From Lithobates sylvaticus (lineage: Eukaryota; Chordata; Amphibia; Anura; Ranidae): a DNA stretch of 64,000 bases. This document shows positions 11,572 through 22,720 of this stretch, one piece after another. Below the pieces are notes generated by a model. It saw only the letters and a program-made list of their open reading frames with translations. It was not told the origin of the DNA and searched no databases. Each line of letters opens with the position of its first letter. Positions within the stretch are counted from its first letter, which is position 1. The stretch lies in the NCBI GenBank assembly GCA_028564925.1, contig CM053030.1, positions 379,251,833 through 379,315,832 on the forward strand. The letters run 5' to 3'. A program made the position numbers and the translations under genes.

Positions 11572-12530
11572 GTCCATACACCCTCATACCAAGGGGCAGA
11601 TACCATGCGACACAAAGACTCAGCTGTGGGGTCTGCGAAAACGCATTCCAAAGGCGTATCAATCATAATTGCAAACCGAATGCCCAGAGACCAAAATGTC
11701 TCAGAAAACACGGGTATATCACTCGCAATCGACAAAGAAGTCCGCCCGTGTTCGTCGCGGACGCGGCTCACTCCCTCTCATCCATGACCATCTATCGAGA
11801 CCTCATGCTCTCTCCGTTCGATTTGAATTACAACAGCCACACATCCAAGACCCCCTCTTAGACTACACTTCATGATACGTGGAATCGTAAGCTTGCCTGT
11901 CTCCCACAAACGAAGTACTCCAAATCACTTCTGATTTCACAGGTTTTATTCAGCCCCACCCTACGACCGTTTTTCCAACCTTCGGAATTTCTAATGCTAC
12001 TTTACTTTCTCTATTCAAGACCTCCACTACACCCCACGATCTTACACTTACCAATCCTGATTAGCCAACACCCTTCTATGTTACCCCTGTATATCTGATC
12101 AGGAAACTACATGTTACTCCCCAAGGATCAACCCTGATTGACTCCTGATCACCCCTCCAAGAAAACCCATTTCACGAATTATGGAACGCGTTCTCTGACC
12201 ACAACGACTCAGCCCAAAACCAAAGGCGTTCAATCTGAACGACTGCCCATTCAGGTCTCAGTAATCGACAAAGCCCGTTTCACATCTCCAAACAATTTCT
12301 CTGCAAATATTCTAGCACCAATACAGCCAAGTAGCATTCTTCACCTCCACTAAACCCTTTTTTTTAAGGAACTTTCAAACACCCTCCCCACCGAAATCTC
12401 CCTCGTTCGAATGGTCTTGATAACGTGGGAAGCGCACAAGCCCCAGTACGATGGACTACGACAGGAGAAAGATCATAGCAATCCCATCGGCTTGATTTAA
12501 CAAAACAACACAAGCCCCCCCGTACCGGGG
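11572..12530. other. Mosaic of interleaved L1 fragments, probable consensus artefact
   Basis: Short runs of 8-25 bases alternate between two registers of the L1 copy at 9178-11436, roughly 9.8-10.4 kb and 10.5-11.3 kb. Examples: CAAAGGCGTATCAATC (as at 10609), GAATTACAA(C)CAGCCACAC (as at 9928), CATGATACGTGG (as at 10937), CTTGCCTGTCTCCCA (as at 10058), CACTTACCAATCCTGAT (as at 10332), CTGATCAGGAAACTACA (as at 10403) and GTGGGAAGCGCACAAG (as at 11266). Order is broadly kept within each register. No known transposition process interleaves two templates every dozen bases, so this looks like a merged consensus of different reads. Confidence 0.75.
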
Positions 12531-12586
12531 GTTGAAGATGCATGGGTACAACCACTGTAATGCCCGTGACCTTGTATGGATTTTTA

Positions 12587-12820
12587 GGATGCCACATGGC
12601 ATCACATGACATCAGAAGGGGCGGGAACACACAGTTACATCACCGGGTGGCCCCGCCCGGTTTGAAGATGCATGGACATCACCTGAAGGGCCTTGTATGG
12701 ATTTTAGGTGGGACTCCCACAGCAATTTTTTTTTTGAGTATTTTATATAAATAAATATATAAATAATGGGGCGCTAGCATTAAAATAGTAAAACTAGTTA
12801 AAAGCGTAATCAAAAATACA
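12587..12820. repeat. Direct copy of 8950-9177
   Basis: GATGCCACATGGCATCACAT onward repeats 8950-9177 nearly exactly, but continues past the point where the L1 begins at 9178 into the rest of the palindromic element. It therefore looks like the empty-site version of the same locus. Confidence 0.9.
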
Positions 12821-14966
12821 TAATCAAAAATACATTAAAATATGGTTCAGATTATAAAAAATGTGGCGCTAGTAGAAAGTACGCCACTCCAAGGGGATGG
12901 TCCAACAAGGATGGCTCCAAACAAAGCGTCCAAAAAGATTAATGAAATTAAATTATAAGACGTATAGCATCAAATAATGAGCAGAGCTATACAAACAACA
13001 TCAAGCAAATAGATCAAGTCTAAAACTGTAAATAAAATCCAAATGCTGTGTGTAAAGTGCAGCAAAAATAAATAGATGAATAAAGATAGGTGTAGTAAAA
13101 AATATATAAGTGGCAATAAATAAAAACACAATGAATAAATAAATAAATAAAAATCCGTGCAAAGATGCAATATATAATCCCGTGTGAACAATAAATATGT
13201 GCAAAAAAGGCAACCGGTGAATAAATAAGGTTGCAGCTGAACCTGTGCAAAAATAAGCAAAATATATATACCGACTAAACCTGTGTATTAAAATATAAAT
13301 AGTGAAAACCGATAAAAATGCTTATAAATAAAATGACGTGAGTCCAAAAGAATATAAAGTGCTTCTAAAGAAATTCCAGTCCTGTGCAATCCAGCAAATA
13401 ATTCCCATACACAGTGCAATTTTCTATGCAATCTCCGGGTGAAGTGGTGAATTTTGCAGATGCATTCAAAATAGTCTTTATAGGGATTATTAAGAGGTGC
13501 TCCTTTCCATGCAGGTGTCCAAGCTGTTTTCCCCAACCCCTTACCTTAAAGGTAAGGAAAAACAACCTTACTGAGCATAGGCATCCACCTCCTCGGTATC
13601 CGGTCCTCTGGTTGCGTCCTTACTACACTCCTCTCAGACAGACATGTGAGCAAACAAACGGAAGCGCTCCATAGTGCAGTAGTTAAAACATTGTAAATGC
13701 AGCGGTGGGTAAAGAACAGTGTGAGATCCCAGCCGAAATCTCACACACACTAGCGTCACCAGGCTCTGATTTCTCCTCTCCTTGCGCGTTACGTCACGTC
13801 ACCTTTGATAAAGTCACGTGGGCGTGACGTAACGCGTAAGGAGAGGAGAATCAGAGCCTGGTGACGCTAGTGTGTGTGTGAGATCTCGGCCGGGATCTCA
13901 CACTGTTCTTTACCCACCGCTGCATTTACTCTGCTTGTACTGTAAGTCATTTGCTTTTATTTGAATAAATGTTTTAACTACTGCACTATGGAGCGCTTCC
14001 GTTTGTTTGCTCACATGTCTGCCTGAGAGGAGTGTAGTAAGGACGCAACCAGAGGACCGGATACCGAGGAGGTGGATGCCTATGCTCAGTAAGGTTGTTT
14101 TTCCTTACCTTTAAGGTAAGGGGTTGGGGAAAACAGCTTGGACACCTGCATGGAAAGGAGCACCTCTTAATCCCTATAAAGACTATTTTGAATGCATCTG
14201 CAAAATTCACCACTTCACCCGGAGATTGCATAGAAAATTGCACTGTGTATGGGAATTATTTGCTGGATTGCACAGGACTGGAATTTCTTTAGAAGCACTT
14301 TATATTCTTTTGGACTCACGTCATTTTATTTATAAGCATTTTTATCGGTTTTCACTATTTATATTTTAATACACAGGTTTAGTCGGTATATATATTTTGC
14401 TTATTTTTGCACAGGTTCAGCTGCAACCTTATTTATTCACCGGTTGCCTTTTTTGCACATATTTATTGTTCACACAGGATTATATATTGCATCTTTGCAC
14501 GGATTTTTATTTATTTATTTATTCATTGTGTTTTTATTTATTGCCACTTATATATTTTTTACTACACCTATCTTTATTCATCTATTTATTTTTGCTGCAC
14601 TTTACACACGGCATTTGGATTTTATTTACAGTTATAGACTTGATCTATTTGCTTGATGCTGTTTGTATAGCTCTGCTCATTATTTGATGCTATACGTCCT
14701 ATAATTTAATTTCATTAATCTTTTTGGATGCTTTGTTTGGAGCCATCCTTGTTGGACCATCCCCTTGGAGTGGCGTACTTTCTACTAGCGCCACATTTTT
14801 TATAATCTGAACCATATTTTAATGTATTTTTGATTATGTATTTTTGATTATGTATTTTTGATTATGTATTTTTGATTATGTATTTTTGATTACGCTTTTA
14901 ACTAGTTTTACTATTTTAATGCTAGCGCCCCATTATTTATATATTTATTTATATAATATACTCATA
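12736..14966. mobile_element. 2.2-kb palindromic element, no protein, hammerhead-like centre
   Basis: GAGTATTTTATATAAATAAA at 12736 is mirrored at 14966, and the two arms pair along more than 1 kb with few differences. For example, the stretch CCTTACCTTTAAGGTAAGG is present in both, and the arms meet near 13807. Both arm ends carry GGCGCTAG (about 12772 and 12866 on the left, mirrored on the right). The right arm has a short tandem TTTTTGATTATGTA block (about 14825-14890). The AT-rich arm frames (for example LFIYLFIVFLFI) are not genes. A hammerhead-like motif crosses the centre. I infer a PLE-related non-autonomous element; no target duplication could be assigned. Confidence 0.65.
13796..13846 (+). 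ncRNA. Degenerate hammerhead-ribozyme-like motif
   Basis: At the palindrome centre: TTTGATAA (in place of the core CTGANGA), a 6-bp stem GTCACG...CGTGAC (13813-13828) and then GTAAC (in place of GAAAC) followed by GCGTA and AAGGAGAGG. Layout and spacing match a type I hammerhead with a very short third helix, as known from Penelope-like elements. Three core positions differ, so activity is unlikely. Confidence 0.4.
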
Positions 14967-15755
14967 CTGACTGTTGGTGTGTGAACACCTTGATGGTGGC
15001 TGCGGCAGTTGTTGTTGTTGATTAGTTGCTTTAGTTTTTGCTCACTCCCCTTTTGGTTTGCGCAGTTGGTCACCCCCTCTTTTACAATTTTTTTTTTTTT
15101 GCTATGGGGTTCCCCTTAAAATCCATACCAGACCTGAAGGGCCTGGTATGGATTTTGGGAGGGACCCCCACACCATTTATTTCAATGTTCTTTTATGTAT
15201 ATTGCCGGGATCCGGCAAAACATTACAGACGCACGCAATTTTAAATTACATTTACCTGCTGCCCAGACCCAGAAAAAATTGAAAAAAGGCAAGGGTTGTG
15301 GGCATGAGGCCCTTGTCCCCATCAACAGTGAGACAAGGTGCTTTGGGGGGGGACCCAAAGGCACCCTCCCCATGTTATGGGCATGTGCCCTGGTATGGTT
15401 CAGGAGGGGGGGAAATCTCTCGTCCACCCTCCCCCATTTTCCGGCAGCCTGCCAGGTTGCATCCTCAGATAAGGGCCTGGTATGGATTTTGGGGGGGGCA
15501 CACTATTTTTTTTTACTTTTGGTGCAGGGTTCCCCTTAAAATCCATACCAGACCTGAAGGGCCTGGTATGGATTTTGGGGGGGACCCCTACGCCATTTTT
15601 TCAATGATTTTGTTATGTATATTGCTGGGATACGGCAAAACATTACAGAAGCAAGCAATTTTAAATTACATTCATTTTGCTGCAGTACTGTTATAAACAT
15701 AGGAAAGATGTGCTACTTTACAGGTAGACTAAGGGGACCCCCCAGGCATGATATT
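14967..15755. mobile_element. Harbinger-related body fragment with internal direct repeats
   Basis: Two ~146-bp direct copies (15108-15253 and 15528-15673) both begin GGTTCCCCTTAAAATCCATA and end in AATTTTAAATTACATT. Between them lies the family's CCCATGTTATGGGCATG-type core and a G-rich stretch. Each copy contains its own small hairpin (CCATACCAGACC facing GGCCTGGTATGG). The TGCCG-type ends are missing. Confidence 0.55.
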
Positions 15756-15758
15756 TAA

Positions 15759-17069
15759 CCACTTCAATACCAGACACTTAGACACCTTCCCGCCCAAGCC
15801 AATTTTCAGCTTTCAGCGATGTCGCAATTTGAATGACAATTGCGCGGTCATGCTACACTGTACCCAAACAAATTTTTTATCATTTTGTTCCAACAAATAG
15901 AGCTTTCTTTTGGTGGTATTTGATCACCTCTGCGATTTTTATTTTTTGCGCAACAAACAAAAAAAGACCGAAAATTTTGCAAAAAAACAAGTTTTTCTTT
16001 GTCACTGTTAATTTTTTTTGTAAATAAGTGCGTTTTCTTCTTCAATGACGGGCACTGATAAGGCGGCACTAATGGGCACTGATAAGGCGGCACTGATGGG
16101 CACCGATGAGGTGGCACCAATTAGGGGGCACCGATGAGGTGGCACTGATGATGGGCACTGATAGGCGGCACTGATGGGCACTGATAGGTGGCACTGATGG
16201 GCATTGATAGGTGGCACTGGTATGCGGCACTGATGGGCACTCAGGTGGCACTGATGGGCACTCATAGGCGGCACTGACGGGTACTTATGGGTGGCACTGA
16301 TGCACACATATAGGTGGCACTGATAGGTGGCATGGATGGGCACTGATAGGTGGCATGCATGGGCACTGATAGGTGGCATGGATGGGCACTGATAGGTGGG
16401 CATGGGTGGGCACGGATGGGCACTGATAGGTGGCACTGATGGACGCTGATGAGTGGCACTGATAACACTTATGGGTGGCATTGCTGGGAATCCTTTTTTT
16501 TTACTTTTTTTTTATTAAATATGATGTGCCAATCAGTGCCCATCTGTGGGCACTGATTGGCATATTTTTGATTTTTTTTTAACATGTGGATGGCCATGGG
16601 GGATGTACCTGGCCATCCACATGCTGGGGGCTTCCCTGGTGGTCCTGGGGGCTTCCCTGGTGGTCCTGGGGGCTTCCCTAGTGGTCTAGTGTGGGCATCT
16701 GAGGGGGGGCTGCGCTGATAAACAATCAGCGCAGACCCCCCCTGTCAGGAGAGCCGCCGATCGGCTCCCCTCTACTCGCGTCTGTCAGACGCGAGTGAGG
16801 AAAAGCCGATCAACGGCTCTTCCTGTGTACATCGTGATCAGCCGTGATTGGACACGGCTGATCACGTGGTAAAGAGCCTCCGCCGGAGGCTCTTTACCGA
16901 GATCAGTGTAGCGGTGTGTCAGACTGACACACCGCTCCACCGATCGCCGCGATGCGCGCCCCCATGGGCGCGCGGCGGCTGTTATCCTGAAGGACGTCAT
17001 ATGACGCCCAGTCAGGATAACGAAGCCACTTCCCGGACGTCAATTTACTATTGACCGGGCGGGAAGTGG
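15759..17069. mobile_element. TTAA-flanked DNA element with minisatellite
   Basis: Runs from CCACTTCAATACCAGACAC (after TTAA 15755-15758) to GACCGGGCGGGAAGTGG (before TTAA 17070-17073). It is the reverse orientation of the 3740-4703 family: AGAGCTTTCTTTTGGTGGTA appears on the plus strand here. It is longer than its relatives because a minisatellite has expanded inside. No transposase was found. Confidence 0.8.
16040..16490. repeat. Minisatellite, unit ~23 bp (GGCACTGATAGGTGGCACTG)
   Basis: About 20 imperfect units alternating GGCACTGATGGGCACTGATA with GGTGG or GGCGG joins. The minus-strand frames rich in CHLSVPI are simply the translated repeat. Confidence 0.9.
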
Positions 17070-17086
17070 TTAAAGGAATATTAATT

Positions 17087-17377
17087 TTTATTGTTTCACT
17101 TTAAGCATTATTAAAATCACTGCTCTTGAAAAAACTGCAGTTTTTAAAACTTTTTTTTGCATTGATACATGTCCCATGGGGCAGTACCCGGGTCCCCAAG
17201 CACTTTTTATGGCAATAACATGCATATAAGCCTTTAAAATTAACAATTTAGATTTTTCAGGTTTGTGTCCCATAGACTTTAATGGTGTTCGCATGTTAGC
17301 ACAAATTTTGTGTCTCTTCGCATGTCCCGGTGCGAACAAACCCGGGGGGGGGGGGGTGTTTGGCTCATTCCTACTCC
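17087..17377. mobile_element. hAT-type terminal fragment
   Basis: Read on the minus strand it begins GAATGAGCCAAACACC, then a C-run and GTTTGTTCGCACC, and continues through GGCTTATATGCATGTTATTG and GGGACATGTATCAATGC. The same order is found at the hAT end starting near 25548. It is a terminal piece of that family, broken at its inner side by a TTAA element. Confidence 0.55.
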
Positions 17378-18798
17378 TGAGTATGGTGATACCACATGTG
17401 TGAGACTTTTACACAGCGTGGCCACATACAGAGGCCTAACATGCAGGGAGCACCATCAGTTGTTTTAGGGACATAAATGACACATATCATTTCTTGACTA
17501 CCTCTTGCACTTTTGAAGGCCCTGAAGCACCAGGAAAATGGAAACGCCCAACAAATTACCCCATTTTGGAAAGCAAACACTCCATTGTATATTCTATGAG
17601 GCATAATGAGTCTTTTGACCATTTCCTTTTTTGGGGGAAAATGTGAAAAGAAAATGAAAACGCATTTTTTTTAAACAAAGTTGTCAATTTATACAACTTT
17701 TCTAACACATAGCATGTACATAGCAAAAATTACACCCCAAAATACATTATGCTACTCCTCCTGAGTATGGCGATGCCACATGTGTGAGACTTTTACACAG
17801 CCTGGTCATATACAGAGGCCCAATATGCAGGGAGCACCATCAGGCACCATCAGGCACTAGGGGCATACATTTCAAATCTAATTTGACTACCTATTACACT
17901 TTTGTGAGGCCCTGTAGTGGCACTGATGGGCACTGCAGTGGCACTAATGGGCACTGTAGTGGCATGGATGTGACACGGATGAGAACTGATGTGGCATGGA
18001 TGAGCATGAATTAGGCATAAATGAGCCATGAATGGGGATGGATGTGCCATGGATGAGCCATGGATGGGGATGACTGAGCATGGATGGGGATGGATGAGCC
18101 GCGGATGGGGATGGATGAGCGGTGGATGGGGATGGATGAGCCGTGGATGGGGATGGATGAGCCGTGGATGGAAATGGCTGAGTGATGATGGGGATGGTTG
18201 AGTATGGATGGAGATGACTGAGAATGGATGGGGATGGCTGAGTATGGATGTGGATGGCTGAGTATGGATGGGGATGGCTGAGTATGGATGGGGATGGCTG
18301 AGTATGGATGGGGATGGCTGTATATGGATGTGGATGGATGGGGGTGGCTGTGTATGATGGGGATGGCTGAGTATGGATGGGGATGGCTGAGTATGGATGG
18401 GGATGGCTAAGTATGAATTGGCATGGTTCAGTATGGATGGGGATGGCTGAGTATGGATGTGGATGGCTGAGTATGGATGAGATGGCTGAGTATGGATGAG
18501 ATGGCTGAGTATGGATGAGATGTCTGAGTATGGATGAGATGGCTGAGTATGGATGAGATGGCTGAGTATGGATGGGATGGCTGAGTATGAATGGGAGGGC
18601 TGTGTATGAATGGGGAGGGATGTGTATGAATGGGGATGGCTGTGTATGGATGGGGATGGCTGAGTGCAGGATGGGATGGCCGAGTACAGCGCTGTGGGGC
18701 GCACGGGAGCAAGATTCTGAGAGGACGTCATAGTGTTCCCTTCTACAGTTAGAGTCGTGCTGTAGCCGTCATTCGGCTATAGCGCGGTTGTTAACTGG
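17378..18798. mobile_element. Probable TTAA-type element with minisatellite (left end not found)
   Basis: The right end GTTGTTAACTGG precedes TTAA (18799-18802). The sequence GAGTATGGTGATACCACATG and ACACAGCGTGGCCACATACA occurs twice in similar form (about 17375 and 17765), as an internal ~390-bp direct repeat. The 20-bp minisatellite fills most of the right half. The left terminus abuts the hAT fragment and could not be set. Confidence 0.4.
17950..18695. repeat. Minisatellite, unit 20 bp (GGGATGGCTGAGTATGGATG)
   Basis: More than 30 units of 19-20 bp, with variants such as GATGAGCCGTGGATGG at the left edge. The long minus-strand frame of 293 codons across it (Ser/His/Pro/Ile repeats) is explained by the repeat, because a 20-bp unit gives a 20-residue periodic translation. 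Confidence 0.9.
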
Positions 18799-18810
18799 TT
18801 AAACCTCATT

Positions 18811-19000
18811 TGTCACATAGTTGCCCAATTAAACAGGGCATTGCAGTCAGCTTGTAAGTTGGAGACATCATGTAAGGAGGTTATTCCATTGCATAGAATA
18901 TAGAATATAGAATAGAATATATCATTTATAAATATATAAAAAAAAGTAGGGTCCCAACACTGAACCTTGCAGTACACCACTGATACCTTAGACCATTCAG
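18811..19000 (-). pseudogene. LINE reverse-transcriptase scrap
   Basis: Minus-strand translation gives GVLQGSVLGPY (18978-18946), the conserved turn before the catalytic palm strand of LINE reverse transcriptases. After a short degenerate stretch it reads LQADCNALFNWAT (about 18845-18815), which follows the FADD strand in jockey/Rex-type LINEs. The catalytic aspartates themselves are not visible. It is a short, old fragment; the clade cannot be fixed from so little. Confidence 0.6.
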
Positions 19001-21244
19001 AGTAGAAATGTAGAAATTTAAGAACTTGAACTTGCATTTATGCATTTTATTGGCACATAAGAGATATTGCTTTACATTTTGGAGTACACTTCATGGAATT
19101 CTTTGGGAGTATTGTTGGCAAGTGCTGGTTTTGAATGTAGAGTACTGTGTTTTTCTACATGCAGTGGGACCATGAAGAATGAATGTAGCCACCAGATCAC
19201 AGCAACAACAAAAAAAAGGAATCTGGAAATTTGGAAAAGGCTGCTAGCAATAGAATACATGCTAGAAAAAATACATACTTAAATGGATTTTTTAAAAACA
19301 GAATTTATTGTAGCCAATGTCCTTCCATTGTTATTATATTAGTTATTAGAAGCCAAGGAGCACGAAGAGTGCAACAGTTCTAAATTTAGAGTATTTTATT
19401 CATGGCAGCTTAGCCCAGCGCAAACTGTACAGACCTTGTGATAGATACAGAATGATCAAATATTTATAGCTATTATGAGGAAGAAGTGATAGGAAATATG
19501 TTATTCTAACTGCAGGAAAACTAAATTACACCTATGAATTTATGTAAGAATAAAATGATTTTCTCCAGAGTGAAAAATCTCGTCAGTTATAACAAGAAAG
19601 TACTGTAACACATAGTATTATCCATGAAATAGGTTTTTTATAAGCAGCATGTAAGCTGTCTCCATATTTTATATACAAATGCCTGGCCTGTGACTCACAG
19701 ACACTATCACCTTCAGGAACTATATTGAGCAGAGTAGTTATACAAGGTGGAAAGGAGAGAAATAAAGGTGAATTCTTCAGAGACATAACATGCTGACACA
19801 AGGCCAGGGCAAAGCATTGCAGTTATTTATATTCAATTGCTCGAAAAGCAGACTGTCAATGTAAATATGTTCCACAATTTAACAGCTAGTGTGCTTAATG
19901 TTCTTTTGAAGCTGATGCCTTTGTAAATCAGTTTATTTTTTGAAAAGAGCAAAAATAAATTGATAGACTAGCCACAAAGGGGAACTGATACACATACCCA
20001 GATAAAAGGGTAATATGTGCATTTGTTACCGTAGGCTGCTGCCAACTGAAAGCTCACTTTGCAGTTTATGGTATACCTGTATCGGCCTCAACCATAAGTA
20101 ATAAATTAAGGCTGCAAAGGTGTTACTATAAGGTGCAACTTCACGGTTTTATTTTGTAAGCTCTTATGTGAGTCTCTATGCATATACAATTTTCCAAATG
20201 TTGCTTGCAAAACATAGGCACTGCTCCATATGGTTATACTTGGTACACTTATTTTTGGAAAGTGGCGAGGTGGTGTGTTTATTCTACTGATATCCAATTG
20301 TCTAGGGTTCTCACAGTGTTAAAGGGGCTCTTTAATCTTTGACTAGAAGATAAAATGGTTTAATGACATTGTACTGTATACTAGAAAACAATGGGGGGGG
20401 GGGGGTGGACTAAAGGAACAAACTGGAAATAGCAAAACAGAAACAGTAATCTTTATTGAAGCCAATTCCACCAAAATATCATTCGAAAAGAGGAAGAAAA
20501 ATACCTCCACCACATAAGTATAAATATAACAAGCAGACATTCATTCATTCTACCCTCATACAAATCATATACCAGCTGGTAAGGGAGTGAACCCCCTAAA
20601 GAGAATATTCCTCATGTATATAGAAGCAAAATGCTAATTAGTCACTGCTGAGGAAGTCTTTAGGCTTTACAGCCAACTTCGGCTGGAGACACTAGTACTG
20701 TGTATAGAGTGTGATTACAGACAGTCCTGGATAGATTAGGAAGGAAAAGCCACGGGGGGATTGCAATGTAATTCAGAGACTGGGAGCGGATCAGATTTGT
20801 CATGACACGTAGTTGTAGTGGTTACACTTTAGGTTTATCATGATAAACTTATAGTGAGCTGGCAGAAGTGCAGTCCAAAGATAGAGTATAAGCTTCACTT
20901 CATGTATACTGGTCACATACAGTTCTCCCGGTAAATACTTCCCCTCCTGGCTTAAGTGTTCTCTCATAAAAGCCAGCTGAACATCAGTAAATCAAAACAG
21001 ATAGGAGAGGTAAGATGTGAGGGAGTAAGTACCATTCACTTACCCAGTCTGGTGATAGTATACACAGATGGAGACTCACTGTTCTCCTGGGGTCCAATAG
21101 ACCAATTGACTGTGTCTTTTCAGACGATTTGCTGTCCGGTAATGATGGGGGAGAGGAGGATGTGTCCGCCGCTGTAAGATTAGAATAAGCATGTAAGCCT
21201 GTCGGCAAGTCTGCTTGTAACGCTCACTAGGCAAGTTTCTTCAG
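19001..21244. other. No recognised gene; possibly unique host intergenic DNA
   Basis: Mostly AT-rich sequence without credible frames. A G-run lies at about 20392-20405. Around 20390-21220 the sequence (TTTATTGAAGCC and GCTGAGGAAGTCTTTAGGC) looks repeat-derived, but no ends or coding pieces could be paired. Confidence 0.35.
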
Positions 21245-22120
21245 AACATACTTGAGCGTTTTTATAGTACTATATACTCTGCGCTGCATTATATATAGTA
21301 CACTAAGTGCACTATATACTCTGAACTGCAGTATATATACTATATGGACTGCACTTTTGTCAGAAACCATGAATCAGACCAAGAATCACACTTGTTTAAT
21401 AACAAAAGTAAATAGAACAAACATAGTCAAAACAAAGCCAAAGTTCGGTAACCGGAACGGATAGTCAGACAAGCCAGAAAGTCAGGAAGCCAGGAATCAG
21501 CGTAGTGGAACAGCAAGCAGAATCTGGAGCCAGAAGTTACGTCAGCCAAGCAAGTCTTTAACAGGAACGCAGGAGAGAAACTCTCTGATGTTGACCAGGC
21601 GAAGGCAGAGATCATCTGGGCTGGATGGCTTAAGTAAGCAGGACTGACGAGCAGGATATCATCAACAGGTGATTCCCTGTGGAGAGACAGGAGCTGGCAA
21701 TTAACTCACAGCTGAGCGGCCAGCTCAGAGAAGGTAGGGCTGAGCCCAGCCCTGACAACTATATACTCTGAACTGCAGTATATATACTATACGGACTGCA
21801 CTATATACTCTGCTGAAAAATTGGGCCTTAGGTGTTGGTGTAACCCCTCACAACATTTAACAGCAGGGAACATTCCCTGCTGTTAAATATTATTTCAGAG
21901 GCTGCTTGCCCTCTTTTAGTGGTCTGTGAGCATCTGCCTTCCAGACATGATGGGTATTTTTTTTTTTAACACCGCACTACATTGTATTATATACTGTGTA
22001 CACCACCTGAAGTGTATTTGAAACTGTACACACTGTATTATATACTGTGTACACCTCCTGTACTGTATTAGAAATTGTACACGGTCAAATGCACTGTATA
22101 TATAGGCTATGCTGAATGCA

Positions 22121-22124
<4 letters not shown>
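21245..22124. repeat. Tandem ACTATATACTCTGAACTGCA repeats, interrupted by a solo LTR
   Basis: Units of CTATATACTCTGAACTGCAGTATATATA recur at 21267-21350 and 21758-21812, on both sides of the LTR at 21358-21757. A second array, built on ACTGTATTATATACTGTGTACACC, follows at about 21980-22085. The intervening AACAGCAGGGAACATTCCCTGCTGTT (about 21861) is a perfect short palindrome. Similar arrays sit next to the hAT element at 33 kb, so this may be the flank of another hAT copy. Confidence 0.6.
21358..21757 (-). mobile_element. Solo LTR, Ty3/gypsy-like
   Basis: On the minus strand it opens TGTCAGGGCTGGGCTC and closes TTTCTGACA, with TG...CA ends and a TTATTAAACAAG polyadenylation-like site near the end. 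It is 400 bp long. The flanks ACTTT and ACTAT could be an aged 5-bp target duplication. No internal region is present, so it is a fossil reduced to one LTR, inserted into the ACTATATACTCTG array. Family assignment rests on end sequence and length. Confidence 0.55.

Positions 22125-22181
<57 letters not shown>
22125..22181. repeat. (TA)n microsatellite
   Basis: About 28 AT dinucleotides, directly abutting the LTR-like sequence at 22182. Confidence 0.9.
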
Positions 22182-22182
<1 letters not shown>

Positions 22183-22690
22183 GTAACCTGGGGAACAGGT
22201 AGCAGGTACAAAGCTCCCTGGGATGAGCTGTTATTTAGGCACAGATACCACATCCAGTGAGGTAGTGACAAACAGTGCTGTGTTTATTTGTGTTAAATGC
22301 AAGTCTATACACAGGTGCTGCACAGTCTTCCAGAAAACATATAAGAACAGAAATAACAAAACAAAAGTCCTAGCCGTGTCTCGGCTCTAACTATACCATA
22401 AACAGGCCCTAACTACCAGGCTGAGCTAGCCTACCGCTTCTCAGTTTGTGCATAAACTTCTTAAGAGTTTTTTTACCAACCTTTTGCTCTTCACAAACCA
22501 TCAATGTCTGTGTCCCAGGGAGAGAGCAAAGGCTGTCTGATCAGATGAGCTTAAATTAGCCTGGGGAAGAGGACTAAGATCCGAACTGGATCATGTATCA
22601 GAGATTTCTGAATGTGTATGAGAGGAGCCTGGGAGACGTATAAACCCCAAACAAGACTTCTCCTGGCTCTCTCTGGGACGCTCTGCTACA
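22182..22690 (-). mobile_element. Candidate solo LTR
   Basis: About 509 bp with TGTAAC...GCTACA ends flanked by AT-repeat DNA on both sides. On the minus strand there is GTTTATACG in the first third and AAATAAACACAG in the last third, as expected for an LTR promoter and polyadenylation site. No internal retroviral or retrotransposon region adjoins it. Family unknown; a TG...CA repeat of another kind is possible. Confidence 0.45.
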
Positions 22691-22720
22691 ATATATACAC
22701 ACTAGTAGACTGTATATATA

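Noticed and set aside
12970-14687. Membrane-protein-like frames (LFIYLFIVFLFI)
   Set aside because: They are AT-rich palindrome arms; equivalent frames occur in both arms on opposite strands.
16040-18695. Possible CRISPR-like arrays
   Set aside because: Repeat units are contiguous and imperfect without unique spacers, and the window is clearly eukaryotic.
17850-18731. A 293-codon minus-strand reading frame rich in Ser, His, Pro and Ile
   Set aside because: It is the translation of the 20-bp minisatellite, with no domain, no start context and strict periodicity.
20641-20700. Half of a hammerhead-like motif (CTGAGGAAGTC then TTTAGGC)
   Set aside because: The following GAAAC block and any helix I pairing are absent; at best a worn remnant.
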